DNA of 64,000 nt from Pseudomonas rhodesiae (GCF_007858255.1 NZ_VFEU01000006.1:248001-312000), one strand, 5' to 3'; positions 53,750-64,000 are shown, counted from the stretch's first letter. Numbers and translations are program-made. The notes: generated from the sequence alone by a model not told the origin.

Positions 53750-55231
53750 CTAAGCCGGTTTTTTCAGTAACTGCTGCAGGGTTTTGGTCACGCCGTTATC
53801 CCGCAAGCTGACAAAACACCGCTCGAACGCTGCCACAAACGCAGGCGAATTGGGAATAGCCGTGCCGAAAATCTCTTCCACCCCCAGCAGGCGTACGCTG
53901 ATCAGCGCATCGTCAGTGACCAGGCTCTGACAGAACGCTGCGCGCGGGTCGGGAATGTTGTAGCGCGCGCCGTTCTCATCCACACCTTTGAGATACAGGG
54001 CCCAGGCGGCCACTACCAGCGCCGCGCGCTCGGTCTCGCGACCATCGGCAATCAGACGGTTGACGGTCGGCACAGTGAACTTGGGAAACTTCGACGAGCC
54101 ATCCGAACAAACCCGCTCCAGTTGGTCGGCGATGGCCTGGTTGGAGAAGCGATCCACCAAGGTCTGCTTGTACTCGGTCAGGTCGATGCCCGGCACCGGC
54201 GCCAGGTTCGGTGTGACGTCCAGGTCCATATAGGCGCGCATATAGGCCACGAACAGCGGGTCGTTCATGGTTTCGTGGACAAACCGGTAGCCCTTGAGAA
54301 AGCCTAGGTAAGTCAGGGCCAGGTGGCTGCCATTGAGCAGGCCGATTTTCATTTCTTCGTAAGGGGTAACGTCATCGGTGAACTGCACGCCTACCTTTTC
54401 CCAGGCCGGTCGGCCGTTGACGAACTTGTCCTCCAGCACCCACTGCACAAACGGCTCGCACACCACCGGCCAGGCATCGTCGATGCCGTGTTCGTCATGC
54501 AGTTGCAGACGGTGCGCGGTGCTGGTCATGGGGGTGATGCGGTCGACCATGGCATTGGGGAAGCTCACATTGGCGGCGATCCAGTCATGCAGCTCGGCAT
54601 CGCGCAGGGCGGCGAAGGCCAGCAGCGCCTTGCGTGTGACCGCGCCGTTGTGCGGCAGGTTATCGCAGGACATCACCGTGAAAGCCGGCGTGCCGGCGGC
54701 GCGGCGCTGGGTCAGCGCAGCGCAGATAAAGCCGAACACGGTTGTCGGCGCTTGCGGGTGTGCCAGGTCATGCTGGATCTGCGGCAGGTGCGCCATGAAT
54801 TCGCCGGTGCTGTCGTCGATGCAATAGCCGCCTTCGGTGATGGTCAGCGAAACGATGCGAATCGCGGGCTCGGCTAATTTGTCGATCAGCGCCTGGGCGC
54901 CGTCTTCGGCCAGCAGCATGTCGCTGATCGAACCGATCACGCGCACTTCGGTGTCGTCGGTGTCGCCCAGTTCGTACAGGGTGAATAGAAAGTCCTGGCC
55001 GGCCAGGTCGTCGCGGGCCTTGCGGTCTTCGGCGCGCAGGCCGACGCCGCAGATGCTCCAGTCCAGGCCCTCGCCGGTGTTCATCAGCGCATCGGTGTAA
55101 TACGCCTGGTGTGCGCGATGAAAGCCGCCGACCCCGATATGGGCAATACCCTGGGAGGTGCTGGCAATGGCGTAGGCCGGCACTTGGATCTCACGCGGCA
55201 GTTGGGTGAGGTTCTGTTTATTCAGCTTCAT
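53750..55231 (-). CDS. mtlD: Mannitol 2-dehydrogenase (long-chain polyol dehydrogenase)
   Basis: The 493-residue protein has the catalytic residues known for the P. fluorescens enzyme at the expected positions: K295, N300 and H303 in MKIGLLNGSHLALTYLGF. An NAD-binding N-terminus (IGVGGFHRAHQAYYTDAL) precedes them. It oxidises D-mannitol to fructose, and also D-arabitol to xylulose and sorbitol. It lies 18 bp after mtlK and is followed by a REPIN. Confidence 0.95.
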   Translation of the reverse strand: MKLNKQNLTQLPREIQVPAYAIASTSQGIAHIGVGGFHRAHQAYYTDALMNTGEGLDWSICGVGLRAEDRKARDDLAGQDFLFTLYELGDTDDTEVRVIGSISDMLLAEDGAQALIDKLAEPAIRIVSLTITEGGYCIDDSTGEFMAHLPQIQHDLAHPQAPTTVFGFICAALTQRRAAGTPAFTVMSCDNLPHNGAVTRKALLAFAALRDAELHDWIAANVSFPNAMVDRITPMTSTAHRLQLHDEHGIDDAWPVVCEPFVQWVLEDKFVNGRPAWEKVGVQFTDDVTPYEEMKIGLLNGSHLALTYLGFLKGYRFVHETMNDPLFVAYMRAYMDLDVTPNLAPVPGIDLTEYKQTLVDRFSNQAIADQLERVCSDGSSKFPKFTVPTVNRLIADGRETERAALVVAAWALYLKGVDENGARYNIPDPRAAFCQSLVTDDALISVRLLGVEEIFGTAIPNSPAFVAAFERCFVSLRDNGVTKTLQQLLKKPA

Positions 55232-55249
55232 AGCGTAATACTCGCGAAA

Positions 55250-56353
<1,104 letters not shown>

Positions 56354-56375
56354 GACGGGCCTCCGCTAGGAATTA

Positions 56376-57206
56376 TTATTTAACTGCACCGAAGGACAGG
56401 CCGCGCACCAGCTGTTTCTGGCTGATCCAACCAAAGATCAGGATCGGCGCGCAGGCCAGGGTCGAAACGGCGGACAATTTGGCCCAGAACAAGCCTTCGG
56501 GGCTGGAGTAAGAGGCGATCAGCGCGGTCAATGGCGCGGCGCTGGACGAGGTCAGGTTCAGCGACCAGAACGCTTCGTTCCAGCACAGGATCAGCGACAG
56601 CAGCACGGTGGACGCCAGGCCGCCCTTGGCAATCGGCAGCAGCACGCGGACCATTTCCTGCCACAGGCTGGCACCGTCCAGGCGCGCGGCTTCGAGGATG
56701 TCCTTGGGGATGTCTTTGAAGTAGGTGTACACCATCCACACCACGATCGGCAGGTTGATCAGGGTGTAGATAATGATCAGCGCAATGCGCGTATCCAGCA
56801 GGCCGAAGCTTTTGGCCAACAGGTAGATCGGCATCAGTACGCCCACCGGCGGCAGCATCTTGGTCGACAGCATCCACAGCAGCGTGCGTTTGGTGCGCTG
56901 GGTTTCGTAGAACGCCATGGAGTAGGCCGCGGGCACCGAGATCAGCAGGCACAACGCGGTGGCGCTGAAGGAAATCAACACCGAGTTCCACGCGTAGCTG
57001 AAGTAGTTGCTGCGCTCGTTGATGTGCAGGTAGTTCTCCAGGGTCGGCGTGAAGATGAACTGCGGTGGCGTGGCGAAGGCGTCGATTTCGGTTTTGAAGC
57101 TGGTGAGCACCATCCAGAAGATCGGGAAGAAAATCAGGATCGCGATGGCCCAGGCCAGGGTGCCGAGCAGCAGGCTTTGCAGGCGACGGGATTGTTGAAG
57201 CGTCAT
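56376..57206 (-). CDS. mtlG: Polyol ABC transporter permease
   Basis: The 276-residue protein has six membrane segments and the MalG-type EAA motif EAARLDGASLWQEMVRVLLP for contact with the ATPase. It ends with the family-typical GLSFGAVK. It is 10 bp downstream of mtlF. Confidence 0.94.
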   Translation of the reverse strand: MTLQQSRRLQSLLLGTLAWAIAILIFFPIFWMVLTSFKTEIDAFATPPQFIFTPTLENYLHINERSNYFSYAWNSVLISFSATALCLLISVPAAYSMAFYETQRTKRTLLWMLSTKMLPPVGVLMPIYLLAKSFGLLDTRIALIIIYTLINLPIVVWMVYTYFKDIPKDILEAARLDGASLWQEMVRVLLPIAKGGLASTVLLSLILCWNEAFWSLNLTSSSAAPLTALIASYSSPEGLFWAKLSAVSTLACAPILIFGWISQKQLVRGLSFGAVK

Positions 57207-57216
57207 GGCGCGGCCC

Positions 57217-58122
57217 TCAAGGCTTGTCAGTCAGGTTTTTGCCGATCATCCGCACCAGGATGATCGCCGCGATATTGGCGATGACCACGGCGATCAAGCC
57301 GCCAGCCGAGGCCATGCCCACGTCGAACTGCACCAGTGCCTGGTTGTAGATCAGGTAGGCGAGGTTGGTCGAGGCGTAGCCCGGGCCACCGTTGGTGGTG
57401 GTGAAGATTTCCGCGAACACCGAGAGCAAAAAGATGGTTTCGATCATCACCACTACGGCAATCGGCCGCGCCAGGTGCGGCAGGGTCAGGTGCCAGAAAA
57501 TCGCGATGGCGCCGGCACCGTCCAGGCGCGCGGCTTCCTTTTGTTCCTGGTCGAGGGACTGCATGGCGGTCATCAGCAACAGGATCGCGAAGGGCAGCCA
57601 TTGCCACGACACAATGATGATGATCGACAGCAACGGGTAGTGCGCCAGCCAGTCCACCGGCTCGGCGCCGAACAGTTTCCACACGGCGGCGAGCACCCCG
57701 GATACCGGGTGGAAAATCAGGTTTTTCCAGATCAGCGCACCGACGGTGGGCATGATGAAAAACGGTGAAATCAGCAACACCCGCACCAGGCCGCGACCGA
57801 AGAACTCACTGGCCTCCAGCAGCGCACTGATCAACACGCCGAACACCACGCTGATCAACAGCACACTGCCGACCAGCAGCAGGGTATTGGTGGCGCCGGG
57901 CAAAAAGCCGGAGTCGGTGATGAAGTAGGTGAAATTCTCCAGCCCCACGAATTCATTCTCGCCGGGGTAGAGCAGGTTGTAGCGAATCAGCGAAAAGTAC
58001 AGGGTCATGCCCAGCGGCACGATCATCCATAGCAACAGCAGGGCGACCGAGGGGCTGACGAGAAACCAGCCGGGGTTGGCCAGGCGGTTTTTGGCAGGTG
58101 TATTCATGGTAATTAACGCCAA
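57217..58122 (-). CDS. mtlF: Polyol ABC transporter permease
   Basis: The 301-residue protein has six or more membrane segments and the MalF-type EAA motif EAARLDGAGAIAIFWHLTLP. The cytoplasmic N-terminus is followed by WFLVSPSVALLLLWMIVPLG in the first membrane segment. It is separated from mtlE by a 139-bp spacer holding a REPIN. Confidence 0.94.
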   Translation of the reverse strand: MALITMNTPAKNRLANPGWFLVSPSVALLLLWMIVPLGMTLYFSLIRYNLLYPGENEFVGLENFTYFITDSGFLPGATNTLLLVGSVLLISVVFGVLISALLEASEFFGRGLVRVLLISPFFIMPTVGALIWKNLIFHPVSGVLAAVWKLFGAEPVDWLAHYPLLSIIIIVSWQWLPFAILLLMTAMQSLDQEQKEAARLDGAGAIAIFWHLTLPHLARPIAVVVMIETIFLLSVFAEIFTTTNGGPGYASTNLAYLIYNQALVQFDVGMASAGGLIAVVIANIAAIILVRMIGKNLTDKP

Positions 58123-58150
58123 TGCGGAGCGAGGATCGGAGTGCGGTCAG

Positions 58151-58240
58151 TGTGGGAGGGGGCTTGCGCCCGATAGCGGAGTGTCAGTCGATGAATCAGT
58201 TGGCTGATCCACTGCTATCGGGGGCAAGCCCTCGACCACC
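58151..58240. repeat. REPIN between mtlE and mtlF
   Basis: TGTGGGAGGGGGCTTGCGCC at the left and CTATCGGGGGCAAGCCCTCG at the right are inverted REPs around a short spacer. Overall it is closely similar to the REPIN at 53655-53748, including the spacer (GTCAGTCGATGAATCAGTTG here). Confidence 0.9.
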
Positions 58241-58261
58241 TTGACGATGGTGAGGCTCAGG

Positions 58262-59584
58262 TTATTTGGGATAACCGGCCCGCTTCATTTCCCGCTCGGT
58301 GGTGGTCTGCGCCGCAGTCAATGCTGCATCAACCGTCTGCTGACCGGTCAGCGCACCGGAGAAGAACTTACCGACCTGGGTACCAATCGCCTGGAACTCA
58401 GGAATGGTCACCAGCTGGATCCCGATGTACGGCACCGGTTTCTCCGTCGGCTTGGTCGGATCCGCGACTTTCAACGATTCCAAGGTCACTTTGGCGAACG
58501 GCGCGGCTTTCATGTACTCATCGCTGTAGGTCGATGTGCGCGTACCTGGCGGTACGTTGGCGATGCCATCGGTCTTGGCCACCAACTGGCTGTATTCCTT
58601 GGACGTGGCCCAACTGGTGAATACTTTGGCGGCGTCCTTGGCCTTGGAACTGGTCGGGATCGCCAGGGACCAGGAGTACAGCCACGACGTGCCTTTGTCC
58701 GTGGTTTCATGGGGCGCGAAGGTGAAACCGACGTGGTCGGCCACTTTGCTTTGGGTTTTGTCGGTGACGAACGAGCCGGCGACGCTGGCGTCGACCCAGA
58801 TCGCGCACTTGCCGCTGTTGAACAGCGCCAGGTTTTCGTTGAAGCCGTTGCTGGATGCCCCCGGCGGACCGGATTTCTTCATGTTGTCGACGTAGAAGTT
58901 CAGCGCGTTCTTCCATTCCGGGCCGTTGAATTCAGGCTGCCACTTTTCGTCGAACCAGCGCGCACCGTAGCCGTTGGCCAGGGTGGTGATCAGCGCCATA
59001 TTCTCGCCCCAACCGGCTTTGCCGCGCAGGCACAGGCCGTATTGCTCTTTGCTCTTGTCGGTGAGTTTGCTGGCGAATTCGCCGATCTGGCTCCAGGTCG
59101 GGTGCTCAGGCATGGTCAGCCCGGCGTCCTTGAACAGGTCGGTGCGGTAGTAGGTGATCGAGCTTTCGGCGTAGAACGGCAGGGCGTACAGCGAACCCTT
59201 GACGGACAACCCGTCACGCACCGAAGGGAACACATCGTCGAGGTCGTAGGACGCCGGCAAGTCCTTCATCGGCTCCAGCCAACCCTTGGCGCCCCAGAGT
59301 GCGGCTTCGTACATGCCGATGGTCAAGACATCGAACTGCCCACCCTGGGTGGCGATGTCGGTGGTCAGGCGTTGGCGCAGCACGTTTTCTTCGAGCACCA
59401 CCCAGTTCAGCTTGATCTCCGGATGCTCGGCCTCGAAGGTCTTGGAGAGCTTCTGCATACGGATCATGTCGCTGTTGTTGACGGTGGCAATGGTCAGGGT
59501 CTGCGCGCCAAGGCTGACGGCGCTGAGGGTCATACATGCAGTCATACACGTAGAGGCAAGCAGAGCTTTTGCTGGGAACTTCAT
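58262..59584 (-). CDS. mtlE: Polyol ABC transporter substrate-binding protein
   Basis: From ATG 59584 (ribosome site GGAGTG) the protein has 440 residues: a signal peptide of about 30 residues (ending SLGAQT), then a cluster-B solute-binding fold (LTIATVNNSDMIRMQKLSKT, GKCAIWVDASVAGSFV, WLYSWSLAIPTSS). It delivers mannitol, sorbitol or arabitol to MtlFGK in the periplasm. It is the first gene of the operon. In well-studied P. fluorescens the AraC-type activator gene mtlR is described upstream; here a toxin-like gene occupies that side, so mtlR must lie elsewhere. Confidence 0.94.
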   Translation of the reverse strand: MKFPAKALLASTCMTACMTLSAVSLGAQTLTIATVNNSDMIRMQKLSKTFEAEHPEIKLNWVVLEENVLRQRLTTDIATQGGQFDVLTIGMYEAALWGAKGWLEPMKDLPASYDLDDVFPSVRDGLSVKGSLYALPFYAESSITYYRTDLFKDAGLTMPEHPTWSQIGEFASKLTDKSKEQYGLCLRGKAGWGENMALITTLANGYGARWFDEKWQPEFNGPEWKNALNFYVDNMKKSGPPGASSNGFNENLALFNSGKCAIWVDASVAGSFVTDKTQSKVADHVGFTFAPHETTDKGTSWLYSWSLAIPTSSKAKDAAKVFTSWATSKEYSQLVAKTDGIANVPPGTRTSTYSDEYMKAAPFAKVTLESLKVADPTKPTEKPVPYIGIQLVTIPEFQAIGTQVGKFFSGALTGQQTVDAALTAAQTTTEREMKRAGYPK

Positions 59585-59804
59585 CGCGCACTCCATTTCC
59601 GCGCCCAGGGGCTACGGAAGGACAGTTATTGTTGTTGTGTCTTCCTACAGGGAGTCAGGAAGAGTGTGCGTTGATTACAGCCTTCAATTGGCGGTGTGAC
59701 AAATCCTTGGGAACACTGGGACTGATACTTTTTTGCACTGTACGGCGTGTTCCTCGGCTGGCGGCCGGACGCCGCGATCGTGGCTGCTCTCGACGCCGGG
59801 TGAC

Positions 59805-59831
59805 GCAGCAGCCACCACTGTCGGCTGCTGC
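59805..59831 (-). terminator. Possible terminator of the right-hand toxin gene
   Basis: GCAGCAGCC and GGCTGCTGC form a perfect 9-bp stem with a 9-nt loop, starting 21 bp after the stop codon of the toxin-like gene. No U-run follows. The rest of 59585-59804 is the mtlE promoter region; TGCAAAAAAGTATCAG on the minus strand (about 59724-59739) is a candidate activator site. Confidence 0.4.
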
Positions 59832-59851
59832 TGCGCCTGGAGATGTCCGGA

Positions 59852-62800
59852 TTAATCGGCGGCGAAGTCGAAGACGTCTCTGATCATGGGCTTGGTGAAG
59901 ACACCTTTACCTGTGCCATCGATCAAGTTGAACGAGCCATCGGGTTTGATATCAACGCCAAGTGAGCTGGCAATCGTGACGTCCACGCCCGGTTTCTTCA
60001 GAAGGTCCAATAGCGGTTTCTTACCGTTGTGCTCTTGTCCCAATACCACCCCCATACCCACCGGTGATTGAGAGTCCACGCCGCCGACAAATATGACCTT
60101 GCCACCCTCGGCCAAGGATCTGTTGAGTTCATCCAGCACCTGATAAGTGTCTTTGTCGAACAACCCGAATTCCAGATTGCTGCCGGTCAAGTGCATCAAT
60201 GTCCGTTTCTGATAGACGCCATCCTTCAAGTCGGTCAGCACCGCCAGTGCAGAACAGTCGGTCAGGCTGCGCGTCGACAGAGGTGTTTGAGCGTCCTGGA
60301 CGGTGTGGGAGTAACCCATTTTCACATCCACCGGCGTAGGCGTAGGTGAAGTCTTGGCAGTGCCGAATGTGCGGGGTTTATAGTCCACCTTGGTTTTATA
60401 GAACACAGGCTTTTCGTCGCTGCCTATGTTGAGTTCAATCTCCGTTCCCGTGTCTTTCCTCACGTTGAAAGCAACGTCGCGCCCGGCAAGGGTGTTGTTC
60501 ATCTCTTTTTCGGCGAGCAGGTGGATGTCGTTGTCGCTGAGGGTTCTGTACTCGTCGCGGTAACGTGCCCGTGCTTCCTCATAGAGGGTGAATGGATCCT
60601 TATCGTTGACGCCGTTGTAGTCGACAATGATCTCCTGCTCAAACCCTTTCACCTGCGCGCCGGTGAGCGCGTTGAGTTGCGACGCGAGGGACGCCTGGCC
60701 ACCGCTGGCGGAGTAACAGGCCAAAAGACGAACGTCTTCGTAGTCTCGAATGTTGATACCGCGCGCCAACAACTCGCGGTCCACATCAACGGCTGCGTAA
60801 CGCTTGCCGTTTTCGCCCAAAATGAACGACGGTTTGTCGCCTGCGGGCTTTTCACCGTGGCCCATGATATTGAGGCGTTGGCGACCGTCGTACGTGTCGA
60901 CGAAGACTTGAATGTCGCCGGCAAGAGGTTTGATGTCCACCGGGCCGCCCAGGACAATCCGGTTGCTCGGCGGTGTGGCAGGGGCGTTTACCTCCTCGAC
61001 CAGCACGGCGCCAGTACGGGTACCTGCCGTTGTCGTCCGGGCGCCGGAGGCAGGTTCATTCAATGCGCGCGCCTTGAAGTGAATCAGTAACGTCGCCACG
61101 TTGAGCAACATATCTGCCAAGGCTGTTTCTTTGAGTCTCATATCGTCGCCGCGCAGAACCTCAAGGTCCTTGACGATGCCGGCGCCTTGCATGGCCAGGC
61201 CGAGTAAAGCGCCGGGGCCGCGCAATGCGGGCAATAGCGCATTGAGCAACAGGAACCCCCCTTCCTGGAGGGTCGCCCAACGGCTTTCGTCATTGGAGAC
61301 TGTCTTTTCTTCGGCAAGCGTGGTCAGGGCCTGTGCGTTGGCGTCGTACAGGTGGTTCATCAAGTGCCCGGCTTGCAGTTGCGCCTTCAGCGCATCGGCG
61401 GCGGCATAACCACCTGCGGCCAGTTTGGGTTCGGCAGGTACCGTTTCGCCGTCCCCCACACCAAACCAGTTAAGGGTATTGGCATCGGGCTCCTTGAAAC
61501 TCCAGTTCTTGTAATACTCTCGGGTCGATTCATCCGGAAGCCAGGCCAGGATGTCAGATTGCAAACGCCCTGGGTTCTGGATGGCCTCCAGTAATTGCTT
61601 GCGGCTTTGAAATTGCAGCAGCGGGGCATCGGCGATCAGTGGGCGATAGAGAATATGAGGGCCGGTTTCGCTGTCCTCGGGTTCGATCAGGTACATGTTG
61701 TCGACGATGTCGGGGGCTTTGCCGGGGCCGGGTATAAAGGCCAGCGGACGCACGACAATCTCCTGGCCATCGACGATCTTGGCTCCGGGCTTTGGATCGA
61801 GCACGGCCTGGATATACCTGAAACCGGTGGTGTCGAGGCCGGACTTTTTCTGAATGGCCAACTCCAAGGCTTTCATTTCCAGTTCGATGGGGACTTGCTG
61901 CGCAAAAAGGGACTGGCGTTCGGCCTTTTTATCGGAATTTTCCAGCAGTTCACGCTTGAGCAACGCGGGGTAGTTCTTGCCCACATTGGCGTCCTGGATG
62001 AGCTTTTGCAGTACACCGTCTGTTTCCAGTTCGGGCACTCGTGTATTGCCGGGCTTGACGTAGACTTCCACGGACCTGCTCGGTAGCCCCGACAGGTTTC
62101 TCAGCAGGGCGTCGGTCATGCTCATGCGTTCACGCTTGATATTTCCGCTGACGATACCGTTGTACGATGCGCCGCCCACGGGCACTTTGAAGACGATCTC
62201 CAGATTCTTGGCTGGATGACTGGTCGCCTTCAGGGTATCGAACGAACGCTCGGCAAAAGTGCGAATGTCCGGGATGTCGCTGCTGTACGTGCGGCCTTTG
62301 TTCAGTTGTATGAAGCCCGCCAGCCTGAGATGCAGTTCCTGCAATACAAAGCGTTGCGACTGGTCGGCGTTGTTCATCCAGTCGGGCAACGTGGTTGTGG
62401 GCTGGGTAGGGGGCAGCATGTCTGTGAGGGCAGGCGCGTTGGAGAGTTGTTCGCCTTTATGCTGTTGGATCAACCGATCAGCCTGGAGGTCGAACACATT
62501 TGCGTCCACTCGCTGTGCAGGGCGCCTCGACTCAGGAAGGTCATCCCAGGAGTCGTAGGGGGTGACCTTGCCACTGGTCTCCACCAGCAGGAGTAGCTGG
62601 CGACTGGGTGATGACAGGGATCGTGTGATTAACAGTTCCGGCTCGGGGCCTGTGGTGGTATAGACGTCGGCGCCCGACGAATTCGCACCCAGCGGCATAG
62701 GGCGCGTCGCCCCATTGGGCTGTGATGCGACCATGGTCAGGGTTTTACGCTGTTCATCATCCAGTCCGGTTTGTTTCAGCGCCGCCTGTTGCAGGTTGCT

Positions 62801-64000
62801 GCGCAGGATACTGCTGACCAGTGCCCGATGACTGCCGGAGAAGGCGTTGTCGGCGCCGCTGAATGCGGGCTTGCTCCAGTAGGCCCTGAACTCAGAGTTA
62901 TAGACCTCGTCAAGCCGGCTTGGCAGCGCACCGATGGCGGAGCTCAAGCCTGCCAGATCAAGGTGCAAGGGTACATCGACCGGGCTGCCCAAGGTTGTCC
63001 GCGGCACGCGCGGGCGGGTATCAAACGCTTTGGCGTCCTGGGTGAAATTCGGCGCAGGGCCGCCTGCCAGATGATCCAGGGCCAGTGTGATCAGTTGTGT
63101 TCGCTTGAACTGCCCCGGTTGATCCGGATCAGGTAATTCGATGGCGAGTTGGTTGACGTCGACATCCAATCCAGGGGCGATGGTCTGGATCCTGTCGTTG
63201 AGCACTCGCGCGACCGCTGTGAACAACGTCGGCTCACCGGCAAACTGGCTGCGCGCCAGTGTGACCAACGGATTGGCCGCCGGTGATGCCGTCGCGCGCG
63301 GTTGCGTTGTGTGTGGCTGCTCAAGCCGTTGCGCGACTGCGCGTTGCCGCTCCTGGACGCCAACGGAGCGTCTATCGGTACGCGGATTGTTTTTGCGCAA
63401 TGCGGCAAAGCCGTCGCGAGTCAGCGATGAGGCGTTTTTAAGTTGCCATGTGGTGCTGCCATCACCGGTCGGTTCACCATAAAACCTGCCTATCCAGTCG
63501 AGGCTAATGGGCTGGTTCATGGCGGGCGGCACCGCAGAGTTGCGCAATGTCTGCCCGAGTGTCGAGCGTTCAGGGATTTCGGACACTAACAAGTGGCTGC
63601 GTTTGTTCAAAACAACACCCAATCCCGAAATTTCGCTAAACCGACCGGTGCTGTACATCCTCGCCATCTCCAGGTCGGCTTCTTCAACCGATGGTTTCTG
63701 GTCGCGTCGAGAGGCGGGGATCAATGAGGGGGTCAAGGTGATTTGCGTCGATAAGACCTCGATGGCGTCTTGTTGCTGTTGCCGAATCACAGAGTCGTGG
63801 GCGTCGTTTGACCCTGACGCGTCAGCATTGGCTGAGGGTAACGATACGAACGTTCCGTGTCGTTTTTGCTCGGCAATATTAATCACTAATCCTTCGGGTA
63901 TATACATACCTCCCACTTCGTAAAAGTTACCTATCACTTGAGCAGGTGCTCGGGTTGGGCCGAGGTACTCGATAACCTGTCGCGTAGGGGCCAGCGCTTG
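59852..64000 (-). CDS. Second giant toxin-like protein, 5' end outside window
   Basis: The frame is open to the right edge, so at least 1,382 residues are present and the start is outside. The body resembles Pseudomonas DUF6543/dermonecrotic-toxin proteins (SETGPHILYRPLIADAPLLQ, FKEPDANTLNWFGVGD). A hydrophobic pair follows (LLLNALLPALRGPGALLGLA). Then comes a caspase/C80-like pair: His in LNIMGHGEK (codon 60857-60859) and Cys in VRLLACYSASGG (60716-60718), typical of self-cleaving toxin domains. At the C-terminus, TDCSALAVL (Cys 60254-60256) and TLMHLTGS (His 60191-60193) resemble the Cys/His pair of CNF/CheD-type deamidases. The effector assignment is tentative. Confidence 0.7.
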   Translation of the reverse strand, partial: QALAPTRQVIEYLGPTRAPAQVIGNFYEVGGMYIPEGLVINIAEQKRHGTFVSLPSANADASGSNDAHDSVIRQQQQDAIEVLSTQITLTPSLIPASRRDQKPSVEEADLEMARMYSTGRFSEISGLGVVLNKRSHLLVSEIPERSTLGQTLRNSAVPPAMNQPISLDWIGRFYGEPTGDGSTTWQLKNASSLTRDGFAALRKNNPRTDRRSVGVQERQRAVAQRLEQPHTTQPRATASPAANPLVTLARSQFAGEPTLFTAVARVLNDRIQTIAPGLDVDVNQLAIELPDPDQPGQFKRTQLITLALDHLAGGPAPNFTQDAKAFDTRPRVPRTTLGSPVDVPLHLDLAGLSSAIGALPSRLDEVYNSEFRAYWSKPAFSGADNAFSGSHRALVSSILRSNLQQAALKQTGLDDEQRKTLTMVASQPNGATRPMPLGANSSGADVYTTTGPEPELLITRSLSSPSRQLLLLVETSGKVTPYDSWDDLPESRRPAQRVDANVFDLQADRLIQQHKGEQLSNAPALTDMLPPTQPTTTLPDWMNNADQSQRFVLQELHLRLAGFIQLNKGRTYSSDIPDIRTFAERSFDTLKATSHPAKNLEIVFKVPVGGASYNGIVSGNIKRERMSMTDALLRNLSGLPSRSVEVYVKPGNTRVPELETDGVLQKLIQDANVGKNYPALLKRELLENSDKKAERQSLFAQQVPIELEMKALELAIQKKSGLDTTGFRYIQAVLDPKPGAKIVDGQEIVVRPLAFIPGPGKAPDIVDNMYLIEPEDSETGPHILYRPLIADAPLLQFQSRKQLLEAIQNPGRLQSDILAWLPDESTREYYKNWSFKEPDANTLNWFGVGDGETVPAEPKLAAGGYAAADALKAQLQAGHLMNHLYDANAQALTTLAEEKTVSNDESRWATLQEGGFLLLNALLPALRGPGALLGLAMQGAGIVKDLEVLRGDDMRLKETALADMLLNVATLLIHFKARALNEPASGARTTTAGTRTGAVLVEEVNAPATPPSNRIVLGGPVDIKPLAGDIQVFVDTYDGRQRLNIMGHGEKPAGDKPSFILGENGKRYAAVDVDRELLARGINIRDYEDVRLLACYSASGGQASLASQLNALTGAQVKGFEQEIIVDYNGVNDKDPFTLYEEARARYRDEYRTLSDNDIHLLAEKEMNNTLAGRDVAFNVRKDTGTEIELNIGSDEKPVFYKTKVDYKPRTFGTAKTSPTPTPVDVKMGYSHTVQDAQTPLSTRSLTDCSALAVLTDLKDGVYQKRTLMHLTGSNLEFGLFDKDTYQVLDELNRSLAEGGKVIFVGGVDSQSPVGMGVVLGQEHNGKKPLLDLLKKPGVDVTIASSLGVDIKPDGSFNLIDGTGKGVFTKPMIRDVFDFAAD

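Overview
The window looks like chromosome of a Pseudomonas of the fluorescens group. The base composition is high in G+C, and the gene sets are typical of that group: a complete functional-amyloid operon (fapABCDEF), the 2-ketogluconate operon with PtxS (ptxS-kguEKTD), the mannitol/polyol operon in the order mtlE-F-G-K-D-Y-Z, dpkA, sfnG/sfnB, and many REP/REPIN palindromes of the GTGGGAGGGGGCTTGCCCCC type. I see no rRNA, tRNA, insertion sequence or CRISPR array.

Layout. 1-1.5 kb: the 3' end of a glucose-6-phosphate dehydrogenase gene, a coupled HAD phosphatase and a small unknown gene. 1.9-8.3 kb: a sigma-54 activator convergent with the fap operon, which has its own -24/-12 promoter, upstream palindromes, a 5'-terminal mRNA hairpin and an internal hairpin after fapC. 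8.3-15 kb: an orphan FecR-like anti-sigma factor, a secreted PepSY protein and a 1,720-residue dermonecrotic-toxin-like protein with a C-terminal HEITH metalloprotease motif. 15-22.8 kb: dpkA, a DUF883 protein, a LysR/nitrilase divergent pair, a purine/uracil permease with a lipoprotein, and a chemoreceptor. 22.8-28 kb: the kgu operon with two perfect PtxS operators.

28-34.8 kb is an accessory block, partly AT-richer. It holds two tandem paralogous proteins of about 660 residues built from repeated beta-rich modules with no signal peptide, then a classical autotransporter. 34.8-45.4 kb: a LysE exporter with an AraC regulator, a DUF1345 membrane protein, an RND efflux pair divergent from a two-component system, a methyltransferase and a TauE exporter. 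45.4-48.3 kb: a sulfur-scavenging pair, sfnB and sfnG, with facing sigma-54 promoters around one palindrome. 48.3-51.1 kb: methionine aminopeptidase coupled to a ParD-like protein, an ilvA-type threonine dehydratase without an ACT domain behind what looks like a leader-peptide attenuator, and a DUF1652 protein. 51.2-59.6 kb: the mtl operon with REPINs at two gene junctions. 59.85 kb to the right edge: a second giant toxin-like gene, cut by the window.

Functionally the window combines sugar and polyol uptake feeding the Entner-Doudoroff route (kgu, mtl, zwf), surface and biofilm factors (fap, autotransporter), sulfur scavenging, efflux, and two large proteins that look like polymorphic toxins. 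The most novel-looking items are the tandem beta-module paralogues, the ilvA attenuator, the regulatory layout of the fap operon, the bidirectional sfn control region, and the domain structure of the two giant toxins.
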